This document shows positions 1 through 8,125 of a stretch of 64,000 nt of DNA, one piece after another; position 1 is the first letter of the stretch, and every line of letters starts with the position of its first letter. The DNA lies in contig PQAM01000004.1 of the NCBI GenBank assembly GCA_003104975.1, forward strand, positions 62,001 through 126,000. Direction: 5' to 3'. The position numbers were made by a program, and so were the translations under genes. The notes beneath the pieces are model-generated. The model was not told the DNA's origin, did not search any database, and was given only the letters and a program-made list of their open reading frames with translations. The stretch is from Candidatus Methylomirabilota bacterium. Its GTDB lineage: Bacteria > Methylomirabilota > Methylomirabilia > Methylomirabilales > Methylomirabilaceae.

Positions 1-627
1 CAAGAGATCCTGCGTGAGCAGCAGGCCAGACGCGTATTGTTGGTCAAGGTACAAGAAGAGAAGCAAGGTCATCTGGCAGCGGTGCGGGAACTGGAATCGG
101 CAGCCGGCGAGCTTCAGCGTCTCATCGCCCGCTTGCAGCGACAGAAGCGGCCGCAGGTCGGGCGGACACCGCTTCGCGTGCCGTCGCAGACACCCGGGCC
201 GCCTGACGAGTCGAATGGGCCGTTTGCATCGCTTAAGGGTCGTCTGCCCTGGCCGACGTCCGGCGCGCTTGCCTCGACGTTCGGCCGTCAGGAGCACGCA
301 CGATACAGGACGGTCACCTTCAACCGCGGTATCGAGATCACGGCGCCGGAGGGACAACGGATCGTGTCGGTCTTCGACGGCGTTGTCGTATACGCCGATT
401 GGTTCAGGGGATATGGCCGCATGATCGTCATCGACCACAGCGATGGGTATTATACTGTCTATGCGCACGCTGCGGAGATCCTCGTCAAGGTCGGCGATCG
501 GGTGACGAAGGGACAGCGCATCGCAGTGGTGGGTCACACGGGATCGGCGAACGGATCACAACTCTATTTCGAAGTTCGGTATCGGGGCGGGCCTCAGGAT
601 CCCGTCGCATGGCTTGCCCCCATGTGA
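1..627 (+). CDS. envC: EnvC-like murein hydrolase activator (5' truncated)
   Basis: The frame is open from base 1, so the true start lies outside the window. About 50 residues of Glu/Gln/Arg-rich coiled coil are followed by a basic Pro-rich linker and a C-terminal LytM/M23 domain (from about residue 80). Its core follows the EnvC pattern (IVSVFDGVVVYADWFRGYG, then VGDRVTKGQRIAVVGHTG, then LYFEVR). The zinc ligands of active M23 peptidases are not conserved: the HxGxD site reads NRGIEI and the HLHFE site reads QLYFE. It is therefore probably a non-catalytic activator of septal N-acetylmuramoyl-L-alanine amidases in the periplasm, as EnvC is. The gene lies just upstream of ctpA, a common pairing. 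The family is clear; the degenerate active site is read directly. Confidence 0.85.
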   Translation, partial: QEILREQQARRVLLVKVQEEKQGHLAAVRELESAAGELQRLIARLQRQKRPQVGRTPLRVPSQTPGPPDESNGPFASLKGRLPWPTSGALASTFGRQEHARYRTVTFNRGIEITAPEGQRIVSVFDGVVVYADWFRGYGRMIVIDHSDGYYTVYAHAAEILVKVGDRVTKGQRIAVVGHTGSANGSQLYFEVRYRGGPQDPVAWLAPM

Positions 628-706
628 TAGAGGGTCCAGGGTTAAAGGTGTGACGTCAGCAGGAGTTCTTACACCCTATCCCCTATCCCCTATACCCTCT
701 ACCCAG
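624..706. repeat. Inverted minisatellite element, envC-ctpA gap
   Basis: The left arm carries AGGGTCCAGGGTTAAAGG-like units. A spacer follows, then a right arm with three to four CCCTATC/CCCTATA units. The reverse complement of the right arm resembles the left arm, so the RNA could fold into a long imperfect hairpin. It fills nearly the whole gap before the ctpA ribosome-binding site. Confidence 0.7.
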
Positions 707-723
707 TCTTTGAGGAGGAATCA

Positions 724-2070
724 ATGAGATTTAGAGGTCGGTTTCAGAGAGGACGAAAGTATGTGGTCATCGTATTGACCCTGGTGCTCTTGGTCATCGG
801 TGGCGGCGGCCACCATGAGGTCACGGCGGTCGAGGACAGCTATGAACGGCTCAAGGTCTTCGCTGAGGTTCTGTCGTTGATCCAGGCGAATTACGTCGAT
901 GAGACGAAACCCCGCGATCTGATCTACAGCGGCATCAAAGGAATGCTGGAGTCGCTCGACCCCCACAGCGCATTCATGGCTCCCGATATCTTCAAAGAGA
1001 TGCAGGTTGAAACTCATGGCTCATTCGGAGGCCTGGGGATCGAAATCACCGTCAAGGATCGAATGCTGACGGTGGTGGCGCCCATTGAAGGGACGCCGGC
1101 CGATCGGGCCGGGATTCACCCCGGCGACCGGATCGTAAAGATCGACGGAAATCCAACCAAAGATATGACCCTCATGGAGGCGGTCAAAAAGCTCCGAGGG
1201 CCAAAGGGCACAAGCGTCGCCCTGGTCATTCTCCGTGAGGATTCCCCGGGGCCGTTCGAGCTGACGCTGGTTCGGGAGATTATCGAGGTCAAAAGTGTCA
1301 AGACCAAAGACCTTGGCGATGGAATAGCCTATGTCCGGATCAGCGCATTCCAGGAGCGGACCGGCAAGGACCTCCTGAAGGCGATCGAGCAGTTAGGGCA
1401 GAACAACATGTCTGCAATGGTGCTGGATCTCCGCAACAACCCCGGCGGCCTCCTGAATCAGGCCGTCCAGGTGGCCGATCTGTTTTTGGATCATGGGCAA
1501 CTCATCGTCTACACCCAGGGTCGGCTCAAGAATCAGGATCTCCGTTTCTCGGCCGAACGTGAGGCTCAGATTCCCAAGATCCCCATCGTCGTGTTGGTAA
1601 ATGGAGGCTCAGCCAGCGCCTCCGAGATCGTTGCAGGCGCACTTCAGGACTGGAAGAGGGCAGTCATCCTCGGAACCAAGACCTTTGGAAAGGGGTCGGT
1701 GCAAACGGTGGTTCCGCTGAGCGATGGATCAGGTCTGCGTTTGACCACGGCAAAGTACTTTACGCCGAATGGGCGATCAATCCATGGCACCGGACTCGTC
1801 CCTGACATTATTGTAGAGGTCCCGCGACCCACCCTGGCAAAGGCGCCAAGCGGGCCTGGCGATAAGGACAAAGAGGGTGAAATGAGCAGAGAGCGGCCCG
1901 AGCGGCGGGAGGAGAAGAAGATCTCGGAAGAGGAGGGGGACGTGACGCTTCAGATCGGCAAGCGCGAGGGGCCCGATCCCGCCACCGACATCCAGTTGAA
2001 GCGGGCAATGGAGATTCTCAAGGCCACTCAGATCATTGAGAAGGGGTTCGTAAAGGGGAGCGCCGGGTAA
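724..2070 (+). CDS. ctpA: S41 carboxy-terminal processing protease
   Basis: A 448-residue C-terminal processing protease acting on periplasmic proteins. An N-terminal signal anchor (about 12-30) is followed by the S41 N-terminal helical region, a PDZ domain (about 95-175) and the S41 protease domain. The catalytic dyad is visible: Ser in GSASASE (residues 295-301) and Lys323 in FGKGSVQ. The stretch VLDLRNNPGGLLNQ is the family signature. Residues of about 360-405 form a highly charged linker (many Glu, Arg and Lys) before a short C-terminal region, longer than in minimal CtpA. The start is supported by a GAGGAGGA ribosome-binding site at 712-719. Its neighbour envC encodes another cell-wall factor, so co-expression in envelope maintenance is likely. 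Confidence 0.95.
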   Translation: MRFRGRFQRGRKYVVIVLTLVLLVIGGGGHHEVTAVEDSYERLKVFAEVLSLIQANYVDETKPRDLIYSGIKGMLESLDPHSAFMAPDIFKEMQVETHGSFGGLGIEITVKDRMLTVVAPIEGTPADRAGIHPGDRIVKIDGNPTKDMTLMEAVKKLRGPKGTSVALVILREDSPGPFELTLVREIIEVKSVKTKDLGDGIAYVRISAFQERTGKDLLKAIEQLGQNNMSAMVLDLRNNPGGLLNQAVQVADLFLDHGQLIVYTQGRLKNQDLRFSAEREAQIPKIPIVVLVNGGSASASEIVAGALQDWKRAVILGTKTFGKGSVQTVVPLSDGSGLRLTTAKYFTPNGRSIHGTGLVPDIIVEVPRPTLAKAPSGPGDKDKEGEMSRERPERREEKKISEEEGDVTLQIGKREGPDPATDIQLKRAMEILKATQIIEKGFVKGSAG

Positions 2071-2112
2071 GATGGCGGGTGTAGGGAGTCGGATACCGGA
2101 ATCCGTACGGTA

Positions 2113-3174
2113 ATGGCACATCTGACGCTTGGCATTGAAACATCGTGCGACGAGACGGCAGCCGCCGTCCTTGAAGACGGCCGGCGCATCCGTTCTTCGG
2201 TCGTCGCCTCTCAGGATCTTCTCCACGCCCCCTACGGCGGGGTCGTCCCTGAGTTGGCCTCTCGTCGCCACATAGAGGCTGTCTGGCCGGTCGTCCAGGA
2301 GGCGCTGACCAGGGCACGGATCGGTCTTGACGATCTTGATGGGATGGCAGCGACAGCCGGACCGGGGCTGATCGGGTCCCTGCTGGTCGGTCTCTGTTTC
2401 GGAAAGGCGCTGGCCTTCGCCCGTCGTCTTCCGCTGGTCGCCGTCAACCACCTGGAAGGGCATCTCTACGCCGCCCTGTTGGATCACGAGGGCCTCTCGT
2501 TCCCCTTCACCGGCCTCATCGCATCGGGTGGCCACACCCACCTCTATCTGGCCTCAGCCCCCGGTGAGTATCGGCTGCTCGGTCGAACCAGGGACGATGC
2601 GGCCGGAGAGGCGTTCGATAAGGTGGCGAAGCTGCTCGGCCTCGGCTACCCGGGCGGACCGCGAATCGAAGAGTGGGCCGGAAAGGGCGATCCTGATGCG
2701 ATACGATTCCCGAGGCCGGCTCCTTCGCAAGGCGTCTACGATTTCAGTTTCAGCGGCCTTAAGACCGCCGTCGTCAATTACGTGAAGGGTATAGGGTATA
2801 GGGTTCAGGGTTCAGAAAGTCGTTCCCTAAACCCTAAACCCTTGACCCTAGACCCTAGTCTGGTGGCGGACATCTGCGCGGGATTTCAGGAGGCAGTCGT
2901 CGATGTGCTGGCTCGCGTCAGCCTGGCAGCGGCGCTGGCGTCAGGGTCTCGCCGTCTTGTCCTGGCCGGAGGGGTGGCTTGTAACGGCAGGCTCCGATCG
3001 AAGCTCTTAGCGTGTGCGGCGGCGGAGGGTATTGAGGTCTACTATCCCAGGCCGTCTCTCTGCACCGACAACGCCGCCATGATTGCGGCCGCCGGTTACC
3101 GTCGCCTCTTGCACGGCGAGCACGCCTCGCTTGCGTTAAACGCCGATGCCGATCTTGCACTCGGCTTGACATAA
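2113..3174 (+). CDS. tsaD: tRNA threonylcarbamoyladenosine transferase TsaD with in-frame repeat insertion
   Basis: Catalytic subunit (ASKHA fold) that transfers threonylcarbamoyl to A37 of ANN-decoding tRNAs; cytoplasmic, working with TsaB/TsaE. Family motifs are intact: IETSCDET at the N-terminus, metal ligands His113 and His117 in HLEGH, SGGHT, GPRIEEWA, FSFSGLKTAV, LAGGVACN and CTDNAAM. The 353-residue length is slightly above the usual 335-345. The excess is a peptide of about 24 residues (GIGYRVQGSES...PLTLDPS) between the FSGLKTAV helix and GFQEAVVDVL, encoded by an inverted minisatellite at about 2785-2862. The reading frame is preserved. The gene is normally essential, so the insertion is presumably tolerated in a surface loop. 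It follows ctpA by 42 bp. Confidence 0.95.
   Translation: MAHLTLGIETSCDETAAAVLEDGRRIRSSVVASQDLLHAPYGGVVPELASRRHIEAVWPVVQEALTRARIGLDDLDGMAATAGPGLIGSLLVGLCFGKALAFARRLPLVAVNHLEGHLYAALLDHEGLSFPFTGLIASGGHTHLYLASAPGEYRLLGRTRDDAAGEAFDKVAKLLGLGYPGGPRIEEWAGKGDPDAIRFPRPAPSQGVYDFSFSGLKTAVVNYVKGIGYRVQGSESRSLNPKPLTLDPSLVADICAGFQEAVVDVLARVSLAAALASGSRRLVLAGGVACNGRLRSKLLACAAAEGIEVYYPRPSLCTDNAAMIAAAGYRRLLHGEHASLALNADADLALGLT
2785..2862. repeat. Inverted minisatellite element inside tsaD
   Basis: The left arm consists of GGGTATA, GGGTTCA units and the right arm of CCCTAAA, CCCTTGA, CCCTAGA units. The arms are imperfect inverted copies around a spacer of about 12 bp. The length relative to the rest of the gene is divisible by three and contains no stop in the tsaD frame. 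It has the same architecture as the elements at 624-706 and 14880-14968. Confidence 0.85.
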
Positions 3175-3184
3175 GGAAAAACAT

Positions 3185-3694
3185 ATGGCGACGCTGCCGA
3201 TCCTGCTTTATCCTTCCCCCGTTATTCGAAAGAAGTCGTTGCCCATCACGTCGATCGATGGCGAACTGCAGCGCTTCATCGATAACATGGTGGAGACCAT
3301 GTATGCGGCTCCAGGAATGGGGTTGGCTGCCCCGCAAGTCGGCATACTTCAGCGGGTTATTGTCCTGGATCCGTCGGACGACCGTACGTCCCATCGGCCC
3401 ACAGTCCTGATCAATCCGGTGCTGGTCTCCGGCGAAGGACAGATTGTGGATGAAGAAGGGTGTCTCTGTATCCCGGACCTGAATGAGCCGGTCTCACGAT
3501 TCAAACAGGTGATCGTGAAGGGTTACGATCGGAAGGAACGGGAACTCGTCCTGGAAGGGGCCGACCTGCTGGCGCGGATCCTCCAGCACGAGATCGATCA
3601 CCTGGACGGCATCTTGTTTATCGACCATCTGAGTACGGCAAAGCGACTTCTACTCAAGCAACGGCTCAGAAAGGTCGCCAAGGATGGAACGTAG
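3185..3694 (+). CDS. def: Peptide deformylase
   Basis: Removes the N-formyl group from nascent proteins; a metal-dependent cytoplasmic enzyme of 169 residues, the usual length. All three deformylase motifs are present: GMGLAAPQVG (residues 44-53, Gln51), EEGCLCIPD (metal ligand Cys93; the family consensus EGCLS has a second Cys in place of Ser) and QHEIDH (His135, Glu136, His139). ATG is at 3185, 10 bp after the tsaD stop, with AAGGAAA upstream, so tsaD-def are probably one transcript. It converges on surA. Confidence 0.95.
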   Translation: MATLPILLYPSPVIRKKSLPITSIDGELQRFIDNMVETMYAAPGMGLAAPQVGILQRVIVLDPSDDRTSHRPTVLINPVLVSGEGQIVDEEGCLCIPDLNEPVSRFKQVIVKGYDRKERELVLEGADLLARILQHEIDHLDGILFIDHLSTAKRLLLKQRLRKVAKDGT

Positions 3695-3739
3695 GGGCGC
3701 TGCTTGCTGCGCCCGCCTCGGATAGAGCAAGCCCCATCC
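3695..3739. repeat. Convergent intergenic gap with GTAGGGGCG repeat remnant
   Basis: Starts GTAGGGGCGCTGC and ends near CCATCCCTACAA, a decayed copy of the GTAGGGGCG...CGCCCCTAC palindrome seen intact at 46754-46780. It may serve as a bidirectional terminator between def and surA. The copy is imperfect. Confidence 0.4.
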
Positions 3740-4798
3740 CTACAATTTTACCTCGACGTTGGCCTTCGTCCTCAGGCCTTCGATCCACTCCTTGAATTTC
3801 GCCTCGGTCTTCTGGTCGAATAGAATGGCGCGCAGACGCTCCTTCACCTGGTCGAATGACAGGGTTCGGCCGGGAACGCGTTCTTCGACGACAATAAGGT
3901 GAAAACCGGCCGAGGTCGTAATGATGTCGCTGGGCTGGCCGACCGGCAGGGCGAACGCAGCCTCTTCCAGCTCCGGCGCAAGCTCTCCACGCTTCATGGT
4001 CCAGACCTCGCCACTCGAGGATGCCAGCGGACCTTCCGAGTATTGTTTGGCAACCGTGGAAAAATCGGTCCCCATCTTCAGACGCGCCTGCGCCTCCTCG
4101 ATCCGTTTCCTGGCCCGCGATTGATCGGCAGGTGTCGCCTGAGGCGAGACAGTCACAAGGAGATGGCGAATCTTGAATTGTGGGATTTCCGTGAATTGAT
4201 CCTGCCGCTGCTCGTAATATTGCTGGACCTCCTCGTCAAGCACCACAACCTTGGACCGTACCCGCCGGGACACCAGCTTCGTCAGCAGCACCTGTTCAGT
4301 AATTCCCCTCCGAAACTGCTCTTCACTCAGGAGTTCTCTCGACAGCGCGGCCCTGAGATCCTCGTCGCCGCTCAAACCGTTACGCTTCTTCAGCTCCTCA
4401 ATAGCGGTCTGAGTCTCTGCTGGGGTAACCTCAATGTTCTCCTTCTTGGCCTCCTGCAGTTGCAGCCGTCTGAGAATCAACTCATCCAGAATCTGTTGTT
4501 CGGTGCTGCGGAGCTGTCGCTCCCGCTCCATCCCCAACGTATTCTCGACGATTTTTCGGATCGCCTGAAGTCCTTCCTCCTGCACCTCGGTCAACGTAAT
4601 GACGTCATCGTTCACCACGGCAACGACGCGATCAAGGATCACCGCTTCGGCGCCCGACGCTGCGAAGATACTGAGCAGAAAGACGACAACAATCACAAAG
4701 GTAGGGTGTAGGGTGTAGGGTGTAGGGTGTAGGAATGCCCCGAACACATCCTGACGCCTGACGCCTGACGCCTGACGCCTGACGCTGTTCATCGGCAC
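3740..4798 (-). CDS. surA: SurA/PpiD-type periplasmic peptidyl-prolyl isomerase
   Basis: Periplasmic chaperone/PPIase of the SurA-like parvulin family. From its first ATG (4798) it has 352 residues: a signal peptide (about 34-52, ending GAEA), a SurA N-terminal domain with ILDELILRRLQLQEA (about 105-120), and one parvulin domain (about 200-310; IRHLLV, YSEGPLASSSGEVWTM, GFHLIVVEERV). The first 33 residues (RRQASGVRRQ, TPYTLHPT) are translated from two tandem repeat arrays at 4699-4790 and precede the signal peptide. The true start may therefore be GTG at 4696, giving 318 residues and a normal signal peptide. The ATG start overlaps the mfd stop by 10 bp, so mfd-surA look co-transcribed. Confidence 0.85.
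   Translation of the reverse strand: MPMNSVRRQASGVRRQDVFGAFLHPTPYTLHPTFVIVVVFLLSIFAASGAEAVILDRVVAVVNDDVITLTEVQEEGLQAIRKIVENTLGMERERQLRSTEQQILDELILRRLQLQEAKKENIEVTPAETQTAIEELKKRNGLSGDEDLRAALSRELLSEEQFRRGITEQVLLTKLVSRRVRSKVVVLDEEVQQYYEQRQDQFTEIPQFKIRHLLVTVSPQATPADQSRARKRIEEAQARLKMGTDFSTVAKQYSEGPLASSSGEVWTMKRGELAPELEEAAFALPVGQPSDIITTSAGFHLIVVEERVPGRTLSFDQVKERLRAILFDQKTEAKFKEWIEGLRTKANVEVKL
4699..4790. repeat. Two adjacent tandem arrays at the surA 5' end
   Basis: About four copies of a GTAGGGT unit (4700-4732) and about five of a CCTGACG unit (about 4750-4787), separated by a spacer of about 17 bp. Both lie in the extreme 5' part of the surA reading frame. Confidence 0.9.
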
Positions 4799-7700
4799 CC
4801 CTCAAGCCGCGACAACAGCATCTGCGCCGTCGCAACCTTATCGTTGTCGTCTGCCGCGTATTCCAGCGTGTCGTACCCCGCACCGCAAATCCCCCCGTGC
4901 CCTCCTTTGGTAAAGGGGGGGTGGGGGGATTTCGGGATGTAGCGCAGCCGACCGCGCTCTTCGCGCAGCAATGCGGCGACCTTGTCCGAAGCCAGGGGCG
5001 GCGCCTCGTCAAATACGATGCGAATCGTCTTCCCCGCGGCGTCAACCTCTCGGATATGGAGTGTCCGAGCCGCGATCCTGAGCGTCATAGCGGTCAACAG
5101 CCGTTCGGTCTCACGGGGAGGCTCGCCAAAGCGATCGACCAACTCCTCCCGAAAGGTCGAGATCTCCTGAGGCGCCGAGAGCGCCGCCACCCGTTTGTAG
5201 AGCCGGAATCGAACATTGGGATCCTCTACATAGGTCTCCGGTAGGTAGCCGTCCGCCTCCAGCCTGATGGAGGGTTCGACCGGTTCGACCGCCGCTTCAC
5301 CCTTTAACTCTTTGACCGCCGATTCGATCAGTCGGCAGTACAGATCGATGCCCACGGCGGCGATCTGACCATGCTGCTCCGGTCCAAGCAGATTGCCCGC
5401 GCCCCTGATTTCCAGGTCCCTCGCCGCTACCTTGAATCCGGCGCCCAGTTCGGTCAGCTCCGCAATGACCTGGAGCCGCTTCTTGGCCACCTCGGACAGC
5501 GCCGCCTCCTTCGGGACCAGGAGATAGGCGTACGCACGATGTTTGTCCCGACCGACCCGTCCACGAAGCTGATAGAGCTGCGCCAGCCCCATGGCATCGG
5601 CCCGATCGATGATGATGGTGTTGGCGGTACTCACATCCAGGCCGGATTCAATAATCGTGGTGCACAGCAGGACATTGCACTTGCCGTCGTAAAAGTCGCA
5701 CATGATCCGTTCCAGACGCTCTTCCGGCAATTCGCCGTGGGCCACGGCAAGCTTCGCCTCTGGGACCAACCGCGTAATCAGACGCGCAACGCGCTGGATA
5801 GTTTCGACGCGGTTATGGACAAAGAAGACCTGTCCCCCTCTGTCCAGCTCGTGTTCGATCGCCTCTTTGATGAGAACCGGGTCGAACCTGGCGACCGTCG
5901 TCTTGATCGACAGGCGGTTCTCCGGCGGGGTCTCGATGGTACTGATATCCCGAACCCTCAGCATCGACATGTGGAGGGTTCGCGGAATCGGGGTGGCGGT
6001 CAGTGTCAAGACATCGACCTGCCGTCGCAGTTGCTTCATGCGCTCCTTGGCCGCGACGCCGAAGCGATGCTCTTCATCCACCACCAACAGCCCCAAGTCT
6101 CGAAAGTGAACATCTTTTTGCAGCAGACGATGGGTGCCGATCACGATATCGACGGTTCCCTCGCCCACGCCACGCAGGATGTCGCGCTGCTCCTTGCGGC
6201 TGCGGAAACGCGATAACATCTCGACCTTGACCGGGAAGCCGCCGAACCGCTCGGTAAAGGTCTGCGTATGTTGGAGGGCGAGGACCGTGGTCGGCACCAG
6301 GACCGCCACCTGCTTCCCGGCGATGACCGTCTTAAAGGCGGCCCGCATCGCGACCTCGGTCTTCCCGTAGCCCACGTCGCCGCAGATCAGGCGGTCCATC
6401 GGCCGGTCCCGTTCCATATCGGCCTTGACATCGGCGATCGCCTGGAGCTGATCAGGCGTCTCCTCATATGGAAATCCGGCCTCGAACTCCCGTTGCCACG
6501 GCGTATCGGGCGACAGCGCATGCCCCTTGATCACCTGTCTGGCCGCATACAGCGCGAGCAACTCCTGAGCCATCTCGCGGACGGACGCCTTCACCCGCTC
6601 CTTCGCCTTGGCCCACGAGGTGCCCCCCAATCGGTCGAGGGGGGGTGGATTGCCGTCGGCGCCCGCATACCGATGGATCAGATGCAGTTTGCCGGTCGGC
6701 ACATAGAGCTTGGCGTGATCGGCATAGACGATGAGCAGGTAGTCCCCCTCGGTCCCGCCCACCGCAAGCTGCCGCAGTCCTTTGTAGACGCCGATCCCGT
6801 GATCCTCGTGAACAACGAAATCGCCGTACGTCAACTCCTGGTAGGAGGCAAGGGGGGAGACCTCCTTGGGTCGCGAGCGGCGGGGCGGGATGTGGCGGGT
6901 CCCGAAGATCTCGGCCTCGGTCACATAGGTCAGCAACGCCTCATCCAGGTGGAAGCCGCCGCTGAGCCCGCGAGACAGAATGATGATCTCGCCAGACAAC
7001 GCCATTCCGTCACCCACAGAGGCCGCGACGTCGTGTTCGTTCAGGACGTCGGCCAGGCGCCGACCCTGGGCCTCGCTCCGACACACCAGATGAATTCGTC
7101 GACCCTGCCGACGCCATTCCTTGAGGTCCCGCACGACCTCTGTCATGCGTCCGTGATAGGCCGAGATCGTCCGCACTTGAACGCTCACAACCGTCTCTTC
7201 TCCAAGCCGATGAGCCGGGAACAGCTCTTCCACAAAGATCCGCGGTCTCACGGCGAGCCTCTGCTCCACGTCGCGCCAGTCGAGGAGGGAGGTGGGCGAC
7301 GCGGCATCGTCCGCTGCAGATCGAAGCCCGGTCGGATCGACCAGGACCCATAGCGCATCAGGCGACACATACTGCAGAAGATCGGCCGTCGCCTCCACGA
7401 CCTGCAGACCCATGCCACCGGTCGATGGCGCTTCTCTTACGGGTAGGACGGGCACCTGTTCGACGGAGCGGACCGACCGCTGAGTGTCCGGATCGAATGC
7501 ACGGAGCTCAAGCAGTTCGTCACCGAAGAATTCGGCGCGCACGGGCAGGTCCGATGCCTCGCCACGACTCAGATCGGGTGTCAGAGGGAACAGATCGAGC
7601 AGGTTCCCACGCAGGCTGTATTCACCGCGCTCCGTTACCTGATGCACTCGCCGGTACCCGCCCGCCTCGAAGGCGGTAATCAGTTCTTCCCGTGCGATAA

Positions 7701-8121
7701 GACGTCCGACGCACAGTGTGACGGCAGTTCCCAGAAGGTCCGACGGGGACGACAGGCGTTCGCGTGCGGCGCGAAGAGAGACCACCGTAAGATCCAGCGC
7801 CTTGGTCGCAAGACCCGCGAGGCAGGCGATCCGCTGATACCTGGTCTCCGGGTCCTCATCACGTTCAGGCAAGAAGCCTACCGAGCTGCGGCAGAAGAGC
7901 TGCAAATCCTTCGCCAACACCTCGGCCTCGGCAGATGACGAGACCACGATGACGAGCGGACGTCGCACCCGTCGGGCGAGCCGGGAAAGGATCAACGCCT
8001 TTGAGGCCCCAAATAGACCGGTGACCGACAGCGTCTCGTCCCCGCTGTCCAGTCGATCCGCAATCTCAGCGATCTCAGGGATCAGCAGATCTTCCGACGA
8101 CTCTAACGATCGTATGGCCAT
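4789..8121 (-). CDS. mfd: Transcription-repair coupling factor Mfd
   Basis: A 1110-residue ATP-dependent translocase that removes RNA polymerase stalled at lesions and recruits UvrA. The UvrB-like N-terminal module is followed by the RNA-polymerase interaction domain (GDFVVHEDHGIGVYKG, about 435-455), then the RecG-like helicase: Walker A GDVGYGKTE (about 585), DEEH box VVDEEHRFG (about 680), TATPIPRTL and QLRGRVGRDKHRAYAYLL. Near the C-terminus a peptide KSPHPPFTKGGHGG is encoded by a palindromic repeat (4886-4936) inserted in frame in the last domain; the usual family sequence does not contain it. The gene lies upstream of surA on the same strand. Confidence 0.96.
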   Translation of the reverse strand: MAIRSLESSEDLLIPEIAEIADRLDSGDETLSVTGLFGASKALILSRLARRVRRPLVIVVSSSAEAEVLAKDLQLFCRSSVGFLPERDEDPETRYQRIACLAGLATKALDLTVVSLRAARERLSSPSDLLGTAVTLCVGRLIAREELITAFEAGGYRRVHQVTERGEYSLRGNLLDLFPLTPDLSRGEASDLPVRAEFFGDELLELRAFDPDTQRSVRSVEQVPVLPVREAPSTGGMGLQVVEATADLLQYVSPDALWVLVDPTGLRSAADDAASPTSLLDWRDVEQRLAVRPRIFVEELFPAHRLGEETVVSVQVRTISAYHGRMTEVVRDLKEWRRQGRRIHLVCRSEAQGRRLADVLNEHDVAASVGDGMALSGEIIILSRGLSGGFHLDEALLTYVTEAEIFGTRHIPPRRSRPKEVSPLASYQELTYGDFVVHEDHGIGVYKGLRQLAVGGTEGDYLLIVYADHAKLYVPTGKLHLIHRYAGADGNPPPLDRLGGTSWAKAKERVKASVREMAQELLALYAARQVIKGHALSPDTPWQREFEAGFPYEETPDQLQAIADVKADMERDRPMDRLICGDVGYGKTEVAMRAAFKTVIAGKQVAVLVPTTVLALQHTQTFTERFGGFPVKVEMLSRFRSRKEQRDILRGVGEGTVDIVIGTHRLLQKDVHFRDLGLLVVDEEHRFGVAAKERMKQLRRQVDVLTLTATPIPRTLHMSMLRVRDISTIETPPENRLSIKTTVARFDPVLIKEAIEHELDRGGQVFFVHNRVETIQRVARLITRLVPEAKLAVAHGELPEERLERIMCDFYDGKCNVLLCTTIIESGLDVSTANTIIIDRADAMGLAQLYQLRGRVGRDKHRAYAYLLVPKEAALSEVAKKRLQVIAELTELGAGFKVAARDLEIRGAGNLLGPEQHGQIAAVGIDLYCRLIESAVKELKGEAAVEPVEPSIRLEADGYLPETYVEDPNVRFRLYKRVAALSAPQEISTFREELVDRFGEPPRETERLLTAMTLRIAARTLHIREVDAAGKTIRIVFDEAPPLASDKVAALLREERGRLRYIPKSPHPPFTKGGHGGICGAGYDTLEYAADDNDKVATAQMLLSRLEGCR
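4886..4936. repeat. Palindromic repeat translated as PPFTKGG inside mfd
   Basis: A near-perfect inverted repeat: AAATCCCCCC, then CCTCCTTTGG / TAAAGGGGGG, then GGGGGGATTT. This shape, translated as a (N/S)PPxPPFxKGG peptide, is a known widespread bacterial repeat. Here it adds about 17 codons to mfd without a frameshift. Confidence 0.85.
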
Positions 8122-8125
8122 ACGG

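Noticed and set aside
14-653. Additional frames over the envC-like gene and hundreds of other overlapping frames
   Set aside because: High GC gives long antisense and shifted frames; none carries a recognised motif and all overlap strongly supported genes.
624-706. CRISPR array or telomere-like end
   Set aside because: Units are 7-8 bp and contiguous, with no 25-40 bp spacers; the arrays are internal and inverted, so neither fits.
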